NCBI GenBank assembly: GCA_020426325.1
Contig: JAGQQG010000034.1
Span: 1-58,416 of the forward strand
Direction: 5' to 3'
From: Planctomycetaceae bacterium
GTDB lineage: Bacteria; Planctomycetota; Planctomycetia; Planctomycetales; Planctomycetaceae
Length of the DNA stretch: 58,416 nucleotides
Shown: piece after piece, positions 33,228 to 41,939 of the stretch
Layout: every line of letters starts with the position of its first letter
How positions within the stretch are numbered: position 1 is the stretch's first letter
Program-made: the position numbers and the translations under genes
Notes under the pieces: generated by a model
Seen by the model: only the letters and a program-made list of their open reading frames with translations
The model's database searches: none
Told to the model about the DNA's origin: nothing

Positions 33228-35861
33228 TCACTCATTGGCAGCCTGAGGAGTTTCGGTATCGGTGACGGCGGCTGTGGAGACCGGCAACGGGGCGACCTGA
33301 GTCCATGAGGCACTCTTCGAATCTCCGGCAGATCGCCACTCCCAGGTGGTTCCCGGGGGGAGAGGAATCATGTCGAACTGCCAGTCGAGGTGTGGACGGA
33401 GCGCCAGTTCGGTCCCTGTTCGATACGTGCTGACATCACCGGGGACCAGCGTTCGAACTTTGCTCCATCGACTGTCCGGACCTCGAACCAGATAGCTGAT
33501 TGTCTCGTCACTCGCATTTCTGATCGTCGTCGTTGCTGGAAGAAAATGCGCTGACAGAGACAATCCGGACCAGTCCATTTGAGTCAGCGTCATCCGGGTT
33601 TCGCCGACCGCAATCGTTGGAATGTCCACGACATCCTGTGTTTGCGAAGCGGCCCAGCGTCGCCAGCCCTGTTCGAAGAGGCTGGCCAGTTCGGCTGCGT
33701 TGATCTCCTCGTTTCCTTCGGATGGGTTGACGATCGCAGTGACCTGTGTGTCCGTCCCCCAGGAGAATCGGAGCCCGGGATCCTTGCCCGTATTACCAGT
33801 CACCGCGAGTGTTGCTGGCTGTTGCACGTGCAACGAGGCATCAAGAACATGCAGCGGAACCACCGGTGAAGATGTAGACTCATCGCTACTCGATGAAGGT
33901 GGGATGACTGACAGTTGCAAGGACATCTGAGGCACAGCGATCATCAACTCAGTTTGTTCGCCTTCACCCGAGATCGGTATATCGTTTGGTCTCAGGTGAA
34001 TAGGGGCTTCCAGACGCAACCGGGCCCAGACTTCTGAATCCGTCGGAAAGCGAGCCAGGCCCGGAATGGCCCTGGAGAGTTTCGACAGGTCAGCCAATTC
34101 GTGAAAAGGACGACCGGGGATGTCGGAAGTGTAGATCTGCGCATCGGACGTGCCGGCAATCAATGAGGAGAGATGATCGAGCACGTCAACCGCCACGCTT
34201 GCTCGCAGGTCGGTTGATTTTTCGATCTCGTATGCGGGTGGAGCAGAGGCCTGCACGATCTGCAGCGGGTTTTGCTGAACTGGATTGATCGGGGCCAAGG
34301 CAACGCTGAGCGTCAGCGAGACGCCAGTGTCGTCGGTTGAGACCGATTCCGGATGAATCTGCATATTGGGGGGATAGACAGACAGCGGCCAAAGTGCTTT
34401 GACCATCTCTGCCAATGGATCAAAGTTCACATCGGCTGCGAGTTGCTCAAGCAGGCTGGGGATCGCAGACAGGACCTCCTCTTCGATCAGCTCTTTACGC
34501 ACATAGACTCCCCCCACGACAGCAGTCTCGACTTCACGTTCTGTCAGCCAGTCTCCCTGGAGCTGGATCGACTCCGGACTGCTCACGTACCAGTTGTTGT
34601 CGGGGATTTTGAATGACGATCTCAGCAGCTTCAGGCTCAGTTGTTGCCCGACAACTGCAGGCCGGATTTCGACGCGAAGCCAGACAGGTTCGCGGTGCCC
34701 GATCACAATTTCTGCCGGTCCTGCCTGAAAGCCGACTTCGCCATCCGTCACCTCGATGTGGGCAATCTGCATTTTGAAATTCCGCACAGCAAACTCGGCT
34801 TGCAAGCGATCAGGACCTCGCGGATGGAGCATCGATCGATCTAATGACCCTGTGAATGTGAGTCCGGAGAACGAGACATCGAATGTCCGGTCATCCATTT
34901 CCAGTTGGTCAGACACGTCTTCCAGTTCGCCGGTGATGCCGCCTCGCTCGTCGACCAGGGCCGGGATGCCGTGTGCCAGGGTTGTCATAGCGTCCACACC
35001 CAGACGAAGTGCGATGGCTTTCTCAATGATCATCGCAGGCACGAACGGGGGCGGAGTGACCGCTGTGATCGACTGAGTACGATCCTCCGGAAGTGTGAAT
35101 GTTTCAAGATCCGGGAGTTGATGATCGGAGGAGAGCATCCAGTTGAGGACAACATCGCTGTCATACACCCGACGCCAAACGTCGTGTGCAGCATCAGCGA
35201 CCTCGGTGAACGCAGCCTGTCCCCCGGCGTCTCTCACGGCCGCTGTCATCGACCGTCCCTCGGACACAGGAACGAGTTCATCCTGCGTGCCATGAAAGGC
35301 CCAGAGGTTCAGATGAGTCAACTGGGGGGCCGTATTGGTGTCACCCCCGCCTGCTATGGGGACCACAGCTGACCATTTTGTCGGCTCAGAGGCTGCCAGA
35401 AGCCAGGTTCCATACCCTCCCATCGACCAGCCCGTGAGGACGCGACGTTTGGGGTCAACCGGGTATTGAGCTTCGACCTCATCCAGAATGGCCAATGCCC
35501 GATGACCATCCGGCGCGTCTGCAGACCATGTTTGCAGGATCGGTCGATCGAGCCCCACTGCCTGCGGAAACACCACAACTGCGGGAAATGTGTCGGCACG
35601 CATTTTCACGAGCGGTCCGAGGCCAGCCTCCAGTTGCCGATGCCCGTCAGTTCCGCGTTCGCCCGCTCCGTGCAGGAAGAGAATGACCGGCCATCCCTGC
35701 TGGGGCGGTTGGCCCTGAGGGACGAATACGACGAACGGGTGTTCACCGGTCTCATCCGAATAGATGCGGTTCACGAATCCGCGCTGTTCGGGAGGTGCAT
35801 CGTTGGCGATGGCGGAGGTCGCCGACAGAATGATCAGCAAGTTCGCTAACATCCGCGCCAC
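33228..35861 (-). CDS. Exported alpha/beta-hydrolase fused to a long beta-rich region
   Basis: A protein of about 877 residues. The start is probably the GTG at 35861 (GGGAGG nine bases upstream), giving VARMLANLLIILSATSAIA as signal peptide; the frame is open to 36005. The first 250 residues are a predicted peptidase/phospholipase-type hydrolase (COG4099-like): LFLHGAGERGTDG, nucleophile Ser in GWSMGGYGTWLL, Asp in HGTQDELVPVSEG and His in DAAHDVWRR. The remaining 600 residues show alternating beta segments and resemble no enzyme I recognise; they may be AsmA-like or a surface-binding region. Ends just before Hsp70. Confidence 0.75.
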   Translation of the reverse strand: MARMLANLLIILSATSAIANDAPPEQRGFVNRIYSDETGEHPFVVFVPQGQPPQQGWPVILFLHGAGERGTDGHRQLEAGLGPLVKMRADTFPAVVVFPQAVGLDRPILQTWSADAPDGHRALAILDEVEAQYPVDPKRRVLTGWSMGGYGTWLLAASEPTKWSAVVPIAGGGDTNTAPQLTHLNLWAFHGTQDELVPVSEGRSMTAAVRDAGGQAAFTEVADAAHDVWRRVYDSDVVLNWMLSSDHQLPDLETFTLPEDRTQSITAVTPPPFVPAMIIEKAIALRLGVDAMTTLAHGIPALVDERGGITGELEDVSDQLEMDDRTFDVSFSGLTFTGSLDRSMLHPRGPDRLQAEFAVRNFKMQIAHIEVTDGEVGFQAGPAEIVIGHREPVWLRVEIRPAVVGQQLSLKLLRSSFKIPDNNWYVSSPESIQLQGDWLTEREVETAVVGGVYVRKELIEEEVLSAIPSLLEQLAADVNFDPLAEMVKALWPLSVYPPNMQIHPESVSTDDTGVSLTLSVALAPINPVQQNPLQIVQASAPPAYEIEKSTDLRASVAVDVLDHLSSLIAGTSDAQIYTSDIPGRPFHELADLSKLSRAIPGLARFPTDSEVWARLRLEAPIHLRPNDIPISGEGEQTELMIAVPQMSLQLSVIPPSSSSDESTSSPVVPLHVLDASLHVQQPATLAVTGNTGKDPGLRFSWGTDTQVTAIVNPSEGNEEINAAELASLFEQGWRRWAASQTQDVVDIPTIAVGETRMTLTQMDWSGLSLSAHFLPATTTIRNASDETISYLVRGPDSRWSKVRTLVPGDVSTYRTGTELALRPHLDWQFDMIPLPPGTTWEWRSAGDSKSASWTQVAPLPVSTAAVTDTETPQAANE

Positions 35862-36001
35862 GTGATTGACCCTCCCAGCGTGATCTCGGCATGCACTTCG
35901 GTGCATCTCACCAAGATCGATCGTGTTCTTTCGGTTGTGTTGATCCGCAGACGACGGCTTTCTGGGACAAGACCCCGATTGCCGCCACTCACGATTATAG
36001 G

Positions 36002-37075
36002 TCACATCATCCCGCGACGTTGAAGTTCCGCGATGACTCCCTGCACGATGCGGTTGACGTCATCGGGGTGTTGACCATTGGCAACATTCGCGTTGGTGAT
36101 CGAACGGACTGCGTCCATCGTCCTCGGGAAGGAGTCCGGAGAGCATCCCCGGACAGGCTGATCTGCAAATCCATGGGCAGACAGCAGACATTGAAGCGTA
36201 TTCGACAGGGTCGAGAGGTCAGTTTGCTGCTCGGGAGACAGCGGTTGTCGCCCCCGTCCCATGGTGAAGCCTCTCAAGTCGGCCGCTGCCCGAAACCCAT
36301 CCGGGAACTCCGCCTGATACAACATGGCGTCGAAGAGCGTGACCAAGTCGTATTGGATCTGACGGGCCTCGTCCAGCTGTCCGTTCAGCGTGAGATCGTA
36401 GAGCCGTCGGGTGAGTTCCGGGACGACCCCACTTGACGCGTTCGTTCCGCCGTCACAGCCGATCAACAGCAGAGGCATCAGGGCGGCATCCCAACCGGTG
36501 AGGAAACTGAAGTCCGGACGATTCGGACGGACCGCCGTGATCATGCGAATCATGTGCGGGATGTCTCCCGAGGAATCCTTGATGGCGATGATCCTCTCGA
36601 AGTTGTCGCTGAGCCGCTGGACCGTGGGGACATCGATCGGACTCGCAAACATGGGGATGTTGTACAGAGTCACATCGACTGGCGTGTTGCGACCGATTTC
36701 CGCGAAGTAGGCGTACACTGAGGCCGGACTCAGCTTGTAATAGAAGGGGGCCACGATCGCGACCGCCCGGACCCCCAGCGAGGCGTAGTGCTCACAAGCT
36801 CGCAGGGTCTCCTTGACGTTCGCCTCGGCTGCTCCCGCCAGGATGGGCACCCGCCCGCGCGTCTGGTCGACCATGATCTCGACGATCCGCCGCCGCTCCT
36901 CGACCGTAAAACGAGTGAACTCACCGGTCGACCCATTGGGGTAAAGCCCGTGCACACCACGTTCGATCAGCCAGTCCACGTAACGGCGTAATTCCGGTTC
37001 GTTGATCTGGCCGTCACTAGTAAGCGGGACGAGATTGGGGGTAAAGATGCCGGCAAGGCGAGAGTTCGAGGTCAT
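36002..37075 (-). CDS. Dihydrodipicolinate synthase/N-acetylneuraminate lyase family
   Basis: Class I aldolase-type TIM barrel, 357 residues. Conserved: [19 protein letters not shown] (the G-S-T-G-E substrate loop), the tyrosine in VTLYNIPMF, and the Schiff-base Lys in [10 protein letters not shown]. The C-terminus is extended by about 60 residues relative to DapA. The substrate (aspartate semialdehyde, a sugar acid or a keto acid) cannot be decided. The ATG at 37075 (MTSNSRLAG) fits the family; the longer frame to 37204 is unlikely. Divergent from the Nramp-like gene. Confidence 0.85.
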   Translation of the reverse strand: MTSNSRLAGIFTPNLVPLTSDGQINEPELRRYVDWLIERGVHGLYPNGSTGEFTRFTVEERRRIVEIMVDQTRGRVPILAGAAEANVKETLRACEHYASLGVRAVAIVAPFYYKLSPASVYAYFAEIGRNTPVDVTLYNIPMFASPIDVPTVQRLSDNFERIIAIKDSSGDIPHMIRMITAVRPNRPDFSFLTGWDAALMPLLLIGCDGGTNASSGVVPELTRRLYDLTLNGQLDEARQIQYDLVTLFDAMLYQAEFPDGFRAAADLRGFTMGRGRQPLSPEQQTDLSTLSNTLQCLLSAHGFADQPVRGCSPDSFPRTMDAVRSITNANVANGQHPDDVNRIVQGVIAELQRRGMM

Positions 37076-37239
37076 GAGTGGTCGTGAATCTGAACGGTGA
37101 GCGTTGAATGAAAAGCCCATGCTAGACGACTCACGGGACTCTCGCCAATGACAGAATCCTTGCGTCGTCCTGAAGAGGGCTGTAGCCTGCATTGCTCCTC
37201 GCAAATCGTTCCCACCCCGGATGACTCACAGGCCAGACA

Positions 37240-38964
37240 ATGTCCGACACCCCAGCCAATGACTCTTCTCCCGTGGATGCTTCTACTCAGGTTGAGCGGG
37301 ATCGGGCTCTGATCAATGAGGCGAGGCAACAGGGGATTGGTTCGTTGTTCTGGGCGTTTACGAGGTTGTCCGGACCGGGGTGGTTACAGTCGGCAATCAC
37401 TCTCGGCGGCGGGTCACTGGCGGGTAGCCTGTACCTCGGCGTGCTCGCAGGATTCGGTCTGATGTGGTTGCAGCCATTGGCCATGATCCTTGGTGTGATC
37501 ATGCTCTCAGCCATCGCCTATGTCACACTTTCGACGGGGGATCGGCCATTTCAGGCCATTAACAAGCACGTGAATCCCGTTCTCGGCTGGGCATGGGCCA
37601 TTGCTACATTGATGGCCAACATGGTCTGGTGCATGCCCCAGTTTTCACTGGGGGCAGCTGCTCTCAAACAGAACCTCTCGCCAGGAGGTATTGGGGCGAT
37701 GGACCCGACGTCTGCCAACTGGGTCTGTGTGGCCATCCTGTTCGGCATCGCGGGAGTGGTCGTCTGGTTCTACGACTCGGGCGGATGGGGGATCAAATTG
37801 TTTGAACTCATCCTCAAGGCGATGGTCGGCTTCGTGGTCATTTGCTTCTTCGGTGTGGTCGCGAAGATGACTGTCACTTCACCTGGTCTGGACTGGGGCG
37901 CCATTCTCAAAGGCTTCATCCCTGATTTCAGTCTGCTGACGGAACCTTCACCGGCATTTGCCGAGACTCTCGCACAAACAGGAGAATACGCCGACTATTG
38001 GCAAAACCTGATCGTCACTGACCAGCAAAAAGTGATGATCACGGCTGCCGCGACTGCGGTCGGCATCAACATGACGTTCCTGCTTCCCTATTCGATGTTG
38101 CAGAAGGGCTGGGACCGCGACTTCCGGGGCTTGGCCATCTTCGATCTGGCAACCGGACTGTTCATCCCGTTCATGCTGGCGACGAGTTGCGTCGTGCTCG
38201 CAGCAGCCAATCAGTTTCATGCAAAGCCTGAGCCGGGTTTTGTTGATACCGACGTCAAGCCTGCTGGCAACCTCGTTGGTGGGTACAACGCATTGCTTGA
38301 CGGTCGAATCCGTGCTCAATGGAAAGCTGAGATCAAGATTGGTGACAGGGATTTCAGCACTCTCGACGAAGAGAAAAAGCAGGAATTTCGTGATGCCCTT
38401 CCCATCGGTGATCGTACGATGGCGGCGATGATCGTGAAACGGGATGCTTTCAACCTGGCCAGCTCTCTCGAGAGACTCGTCGGTGCAGGGACAGCTCAAT
38501 ACGTCTTCGGCCTGGGTGTGCTCGGGATGGCAGTCTCGACGATCATCATCCTGATGCTGATCAACGGTTTCGTAATCTGTGAAATGCTCGGGCTCCCGTC
38601 GACGGGGCCTGTGCATCGCGTGGGCTGTTATCTTGCCGGAGTGTCTGGGGCGCTGGGCCCGTTCATCTGGTCGAAGGCTGGGTTCTGGCTGGCCGTACCG
38701 ACGAGCATGTTCGGAATGTGCCTGCTGCCGATTGCCTATTTTGCTTTCCTGTTCATGATGAACTCGAAGAGTCTGCTCGGCAACGCGATGCCAACCGGCG
38801 GCAAGCGGTTGTGGTGGAACATCCTGATGCTCATTGCCACCGGCATGGCCACTTTCGGCGCCTATTGGAGCATCAGAACGAGCGCCTATCCCATCTACGG
38901 CTACACCGCGATGGGCATCCTCATTGCCCTCGCCATTATCGTGCAGATTGGACGACGAAGGTAG
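37240..38964 (+). CDS. Nramp-related transporter lacking the DPGN motif
   Basis: A 574-residue carrier with about eleven transmembrane segments. Overall order fits the Nramp clan (GPGWLQSAITLGGGSLAGSLYLG; NMTFLLPYSMLQKGWD; FGLGVLGMAVSTIIILML). Canonical metal transporters have DPGN in helix 1 and an M-P-H in helix 6; here helix 1 reads GPGWLQSA, so the classical metal site is missing. A hydrophilic loop of about 100 residues (about 325-410, DGRIRAQWKAEIKIGDRDF) lies between late helices. It likely carries a substrate other than Mn2+ or Fe2+. Starts at the ATG 37240; no clear Shine-Dalgarno. Confidence 0.72.
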   Translation: MSDTPANDSSPVDASTQVERDRALINEARQQGIGSLFWAFTRLSGPGWLQSAITLGGGSLAGSLYLGVLAGFGLMWLQPLAMILGVIMLSAIAYVTLSTGDRPFQAINKHVNPVLGWAWAIATLMANMVWCMPQFSLGAAALKQNLSPGGIGAMDPTSANWVCVAILFGIAGVVVWFYDSGGWGIKLFELILKAMVGFVVICFFGVVAKMTVTSPGLDWGAILKGFIPDFSLLTEPSPAFAETLAQTGEYADYWQNLIVTDQQKVMITAAATAVGINMTFLLPYSMLQKGWDRDFRGLAIFDLATGLFIPFMLATSCVVLAAANQFHAKPEPGFVDTDVKPAGNLVGGYNALLDGRIRAQWKAEIKIGDRDFSTLDEEKKQEFRDALPIGDRTMAAMIVKRDAFNLASSLERLVGAGTAQYVFGLGVLGMAVSTIIILMLINGFVICEMLGLPSTGPVHRVGCYLAGVSGALGPFIWSKAGFWLAVPTSMFGMCLLPIAYFAFLFMMNSKSLLGNAMPTGGKRLWWNILMLIATGMATFGAYWSIRTSAYPIYGYTAMGILIALAIIVQIGRRR

Positions 38965-39336
38965 GAAACTCACGAGCAATTGAGTGATCGAGGCATTCAG
39001 GGAGGAGAGTCCACGACGGACATCAAATCCTGTGGCGGCGCTTTGTCTTCTGTGCATAGGTGCACTAAAGGGGGTGGTGCTTCCTGAAGAAATCGAACCG
39101 GATACTGAGGGAAAACTGCCTATCACCCGTTTCAGCAGATTCTGCCGGTTGCAACTTGAGCGAAAATGCTCGTCTTGACCGAATCTGCCGGATGTGCAGA
39201 ATACCGCTTCCTCGGTCATGGAACGGCCGAGGCGATCCCATAATCAACCTCTCTAGTCCGTTCGGGCACATCCACAGGCCGGTGATGCGACTGCGTCACA
39301 GGCCGACGAACCGGCAAGCAAAGGAGTGCGAAGGCC
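38965..39336. promoter_or_regulatory. Leader region of the lipid A cluster
   Basis: A 372-bp space without a convincing gene. It holds CAGATTCTGCCGG (39136), a 6-nt-loop hairpin GAGC-GAAAAT-GCTC near 39163, and a second near-copy GAATCTGCCGG (39180), giving two direct repeats about 45 bp apart. AAAGGAG lies ten bases before the GTG start at 39337. The promoter of the skp-lpxC-lpxA-Gfo group should be here; the paired repeat might be an operator. Confidence 0.4.
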
Positions 39337-39954
39337 GTGAAGAAGATCATCGTAGGTACTATGGCTGTCGCCATGTTGGCGAGTCTGTTCGTCGTCTCTC
39401 AGACCATTCAAGGCCAGGAGGGCGGAGCCAAGTCCGGTCCGCATCAGGTCGGCCTGATCGACATGGCTGAAGTCTTCAAAGACTATGAAAAGTTCAAGAA
39501 CCTCCGCGAAGAACTGCAGGCGGAGATCGAGCAGAGCGATGCTCAGGCCAAGGGCAAGCTCGAGCAGATGAAGAACCTCCAGCAGCAGATCACCAGCGGA
39601 CAGCTCAAGCAGGACAGCCCGGAATACCAGAACATCGAGAAGCAGCTCCTCACCATGAAGGGCGAACTCGAAAGCTTCCGTCAGGTCCAGCAGCGTGAGT
39701 TCCTCCGCAAGGAATCGGAAATCTACAAGCAGGTCTACCTGGAAGTTCAGGACGCTGTCAACAAGTACGCTCAGCACTACAACCTCACGCTAATCATGCG
39801 GTTTAACCGGAACAAGGTTGAAGAAGCTGAGAATCCCCAGGAAGTCATTCAGAGCATGAACCGTCAGGTGGTCTTCCATCGTGCCAGTGATGACATCACC
39901 GACCCGGTGCTCGGATATCTCAACCGTCAGTACAACAGCCAGGCTGCTCGCTGA
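39337..39954 (+). CDS. Skp/OmpH family periplasmic chaperone
   Basis: Holds unfolded outer-membrane proteins in the periplasm. The 205-residue protein starts with GTG (AAAGGAG upstream), has a signal peptide (IIVGTMAVAMLASLFVVSQT), then the family opening VGLIDMAEVFKDYEKF and a long coiled coil (about residues 55-150) rich in Glu, Gln and Lys. The ending DITDPVLGYLNRQYN is usual for planctomycete members. First gene of a cluster with lpxC, lpxA and a Gfo/Idh dehydrogenase, which ties it to outer-membrane assembly. A strong hairpin follows the stop. Confidence 0.88.
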   Translation: MKKIIVGTMAVAMLASLFVVSQTIQGQEGGAKSGPHQVGLIDMAEVFKDYEKFKNLREELQAEIEQSDAQAKGKLEQMKNLQQQITSGQLKQDSPEYQNIEKQLLTMKGELESFRQVQQREFLRKESEIYKQVYLEVQDAVNKYAQHYNLTLIMRFNRNKVEEAENPQEVIQSMNRQVVFHRASDDITDPVLGYLNRQYNSQAAR

Positions 39955-39982
39955 CCGACACTGATTCTTGACGGACAATCGC

Positions 39983-40015
39983 ACGCACGGACAAGTCTCG
40001 CACTTGTCCGTGCGT
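39983..40015 (+). terminator. Strong stem-loop after the skp-like gene
   Basis: ACGCACGGACAAGT (39983-39996) pairs perfectly over 14 bp with its inverse (40002-40015), loop CTCGC. The following TTCAGTTGATTTT is only moderately U-rich, so it may be a partial terminator allowing readthrough into lpxC, or a 3'-stabilising hairpin. Confidence 0.6.
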
Positions 40016-40030
40016 TCAGTTGATTTTCGG

Positions 40031-40098
40031 CTGATTGGTTGACTGGATGATCAGTCGACTGGTCAGCTCATCAACTCATCATCTGATCAACCATTCAA
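40031..40098. repeat. Inverted-arm periodic element E6 (8-bp units) against the lpxC start
   Basis: Left arm: CTGATTGG (40031), TTGACTGG, ATGATCAG, TCGACTGG. Spacer TCAG. Right arm on the reverse strand from 40098: TTGAATGG, TTGATCAG, ATGATGAG, TTGATGAG. It ends two bases from the lpxC ATG (40101) and so replaces the usual Shine-Dalgarno region. Same unit family as E5, 8.6 kb away. Confidence 0.87.
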
Positions 40099-40100
40099 CG

Positions 40101-41024
40101 ATGAGACGACAGCGGACCATTGCACGTGAAGCAACCGTGACAGGAATTGGCCTGTTTCGCGGGAATGACGTGAAACTGCGGCTGTTGCCGGCTGCGGAGG
40201 ACCACGGCATCGCGTTTCAGCGGACGGATGTCGTCGGTGCGGCAGTGATCCCCGCGATCATCGACTACGCAGTCAAGCAGCCCCGACGAACTGCGATCGC
40301 TCACGCGGGCGTGCGGGTCGAGACAATCGAGCATTTGATGGCTGCTCTGGCCGGGCTGCAGGTCGATAACTGCCTCGTGCAGCTCAATGCTCCCGAACCA
40401 CCGGCAGGCGACGGTTCCGCTCAGCTGTTTGCTGATGCTATTTTGGAAGCCGGGATCGTTGAGCAGTCGGCCATTCGTCCTTGCCTCACGGTTACCAACA
40501 AGGCAACAGTCTTCTCACTGGACCGGCCCGAAGACATTCAGGCGGTTCCCTCGAACAATGGTCAATACACGCTGACCTACGACCTCGTCTACGGTCATCC
40601 CCACATCCCGCCACAGACAGCGACGGTCGACGTCACGCCTCAGTCGTTCCTGGATGCGATCTCCTTTGCCCGCACGTTCGTGCTTGAGGAAGAGGTCGAG
40701 GCACTGCGGGCTCAAGGCTTTGGGTTGCGGATGACAACACAGAATCTTCTGGTATTCGGGCCGCATGGTCCGGTCGACAATGCCATGCACACCCCTGACG
40801 AGTGTGCCAGGCACAAACTGCTGGACTGCCTCGGGGATCTGGCCCTCATCGGTTGCGACCTTCGAGGCGACATCCATGCCCGTCGCAGCGGACATCACCA
40901 CAACCGGGAACTCGTCCGCGATCTGCTGGTGACTCATCCACACATGAGGTCTGTCATTCATAAACACAACCGAGCCCTGGAAATGCCGTTGGCTCAAAAC
41001 GTGCCGCGACGTATGGTTTCCTGA
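40101..41024 (+). CDS. lpxC: UDP-3-O-acyl-N-acetylglucosamine deacetylase
   Basis: Zinc deacetylase; first committed step of lipid A synthesis. The 307-residue protein has VETIEHLMAALAGLQVDN (His ligand), ARHKLLDCLGDLALIG (His and Asp ligands plus the catalytic region) and DIHARRSGHHHNRELV. It is a stand-alone LpxC, not fused to FabZ as in some Bacteroidetes. The ATG at 40101 (MRRQRTIAREATVTG) is chosen; the open frame reaches 40035 but would translate E6. No Shine-Dalgarno is seen, since E6 occupies its place. Clustered with lpxA 40 bp downstream. Confidence 0.94.
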   Translation: MRRQRTIAREATVTGIGLFRGNDVKLRLLPAAEDHGIAFQRTDVVGAAVIPAIIDYAVKQPRRTAIAHAGVRVETIEHLMAALAGLQVDNCLVQLNAPEPPAGDGSAQLFADAILEAGIVEQSAIRPCLTVTNKATVFSLDRPEDIQAVPSNNGQYTLTYDLVYGHPHIPPQTATVDVTPQSFLDAISFARTFVLEEEVEALRAQGFGLRMTTQNLLVFGPHGPVDNAMHTPDECARHKLLDCLGDLALIGCDLRGDIHARRSGHHHNRELVRDLLVTHPHMRSVIHKHNRALEMPLAQNVPRRMVS

Positions 41025-41064
41025 CAATCTTTTCAATCTTCTTTCTTGCAACAAGGACGTTGCC

Positions 41065-41910
41065 ATGACCGCCCGCATTTCTCCTCTTTCGGACATCGCC
41101 CCGGGCGCTCGCATCGGCGACGACGTGACGATTGGCCCCTTCTGTGTCGTCGGGCCGGATGTCACCATCGGCGACGGCTGCCGTCTTGACAGTCACGTCA
41201 GCATCACCGGTCGCACAACCATCGGTTGCAACAATCGCTTCTGGCCCGGATGCGTCATCGGTGGTGAGCCACAGGACAAGTCCTATCACGATGGCGATAC
41301 CACGGTGATCATTGGTGATAACAATCAGTTTCGCGAAGGTGTGACTGTCAATCGTGGGGCTGACAAGGAAGACGGCTGCACCCGGGTCGACAACCGCAAT
41401 CTGATCATGGCGAACGCACACGTGGCTCATAACTGCCATGTGTTCAGCGACACGATCCTTGTGAACGGCGTGCTCCTTGGTGGCCATGTTCACGTCCACG
41501 ACAAGGCGATCATCTCCGGCAACACGTGCGTGCATCACTTCTCGACGATCGGCACGCTCGCCTTTGTCAGCGGAGGGTGCCGCGTTCCGCACGATATCCC
41601 CCCCTACATGCTGGCTGCCGGCAGCGACAACCCGCACATCCATACCCTCAACCTCGTTGGACTCCGCCGGTCGGGTATGTCCAACTCGACGATCGACCAC
41701 ATCAAACGGGCCTTTCGCCTGCTGTTCCGTGAGCACAAGGCTCTCGACAAAGTCTGGGATTACTTCCATACGGAACTTGATGGCGTTCTGCCTCTGGAAC
41801 TGATGGTGCTGCTGAACTTCATTGAGACACAACGGAAAGGCAAGATGGGCCGCGGACGTGAAGCCGTGCGTACTGCAGCAACTACGGATGCCAAGGCTGA
41901 TGCTGCCTGA
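41065..41910 (+). CDS. lpxA: Acyl-ACP:UDP-sugar O- (or N-) acyltransferase
   Basis: First acylation of lipid A. Left-handed beta-helix with hexapeptide repeats over residues 1-190 (ISPLSDIAPGARIGDDVTIG and onward), catalytic His in ANAHVAHNCHVFS, and the helical C-terminal domain with KRAFRLLF. It is 281 residues, a little longer than E. coli LpxA. LpxA proteins in GnnA/GnnB organisms act on UDP-GlcNAc3N and form an amide; the GnnA-like gene immediately downstream makes that possible here, but it is inference. Confidence 0.93.
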   Translation: MTARISPLSDIAPGARIGDDVTIGPFCVVGPDVTIGDGCRLDSHVSITGRTTIGCNNRFWPGCVIGGEPQDKSYHDGDTTVIIGDNNQFREGVTVNRGADKEDGCTRVDNRNLIMANAHVAHNCHVFSDTILVNGVLLGGHVHVHDKAIISGNTCVHHFSTIGTLAFVSGGCRVPHDIPPYMLAAGSDNPHIHTLNLVGLRRSGMSNSTIDHIKRAFRLLFREHKALDKVWDYFHTELDGVLPLELMVLLNFIETQRKGKMGRGREAVRTAATTDAKADAA

Positions 41911-41939
41911 TGATCTTGAGAGACAGGAGTCGAAGTGAA

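Noticed and set aside
37075..37204. Extended N-terminus of the DapA-like protein
   Set aside because: The added residues do not resemble the family, and the ATG at 37075 fits the known start of the barrel.
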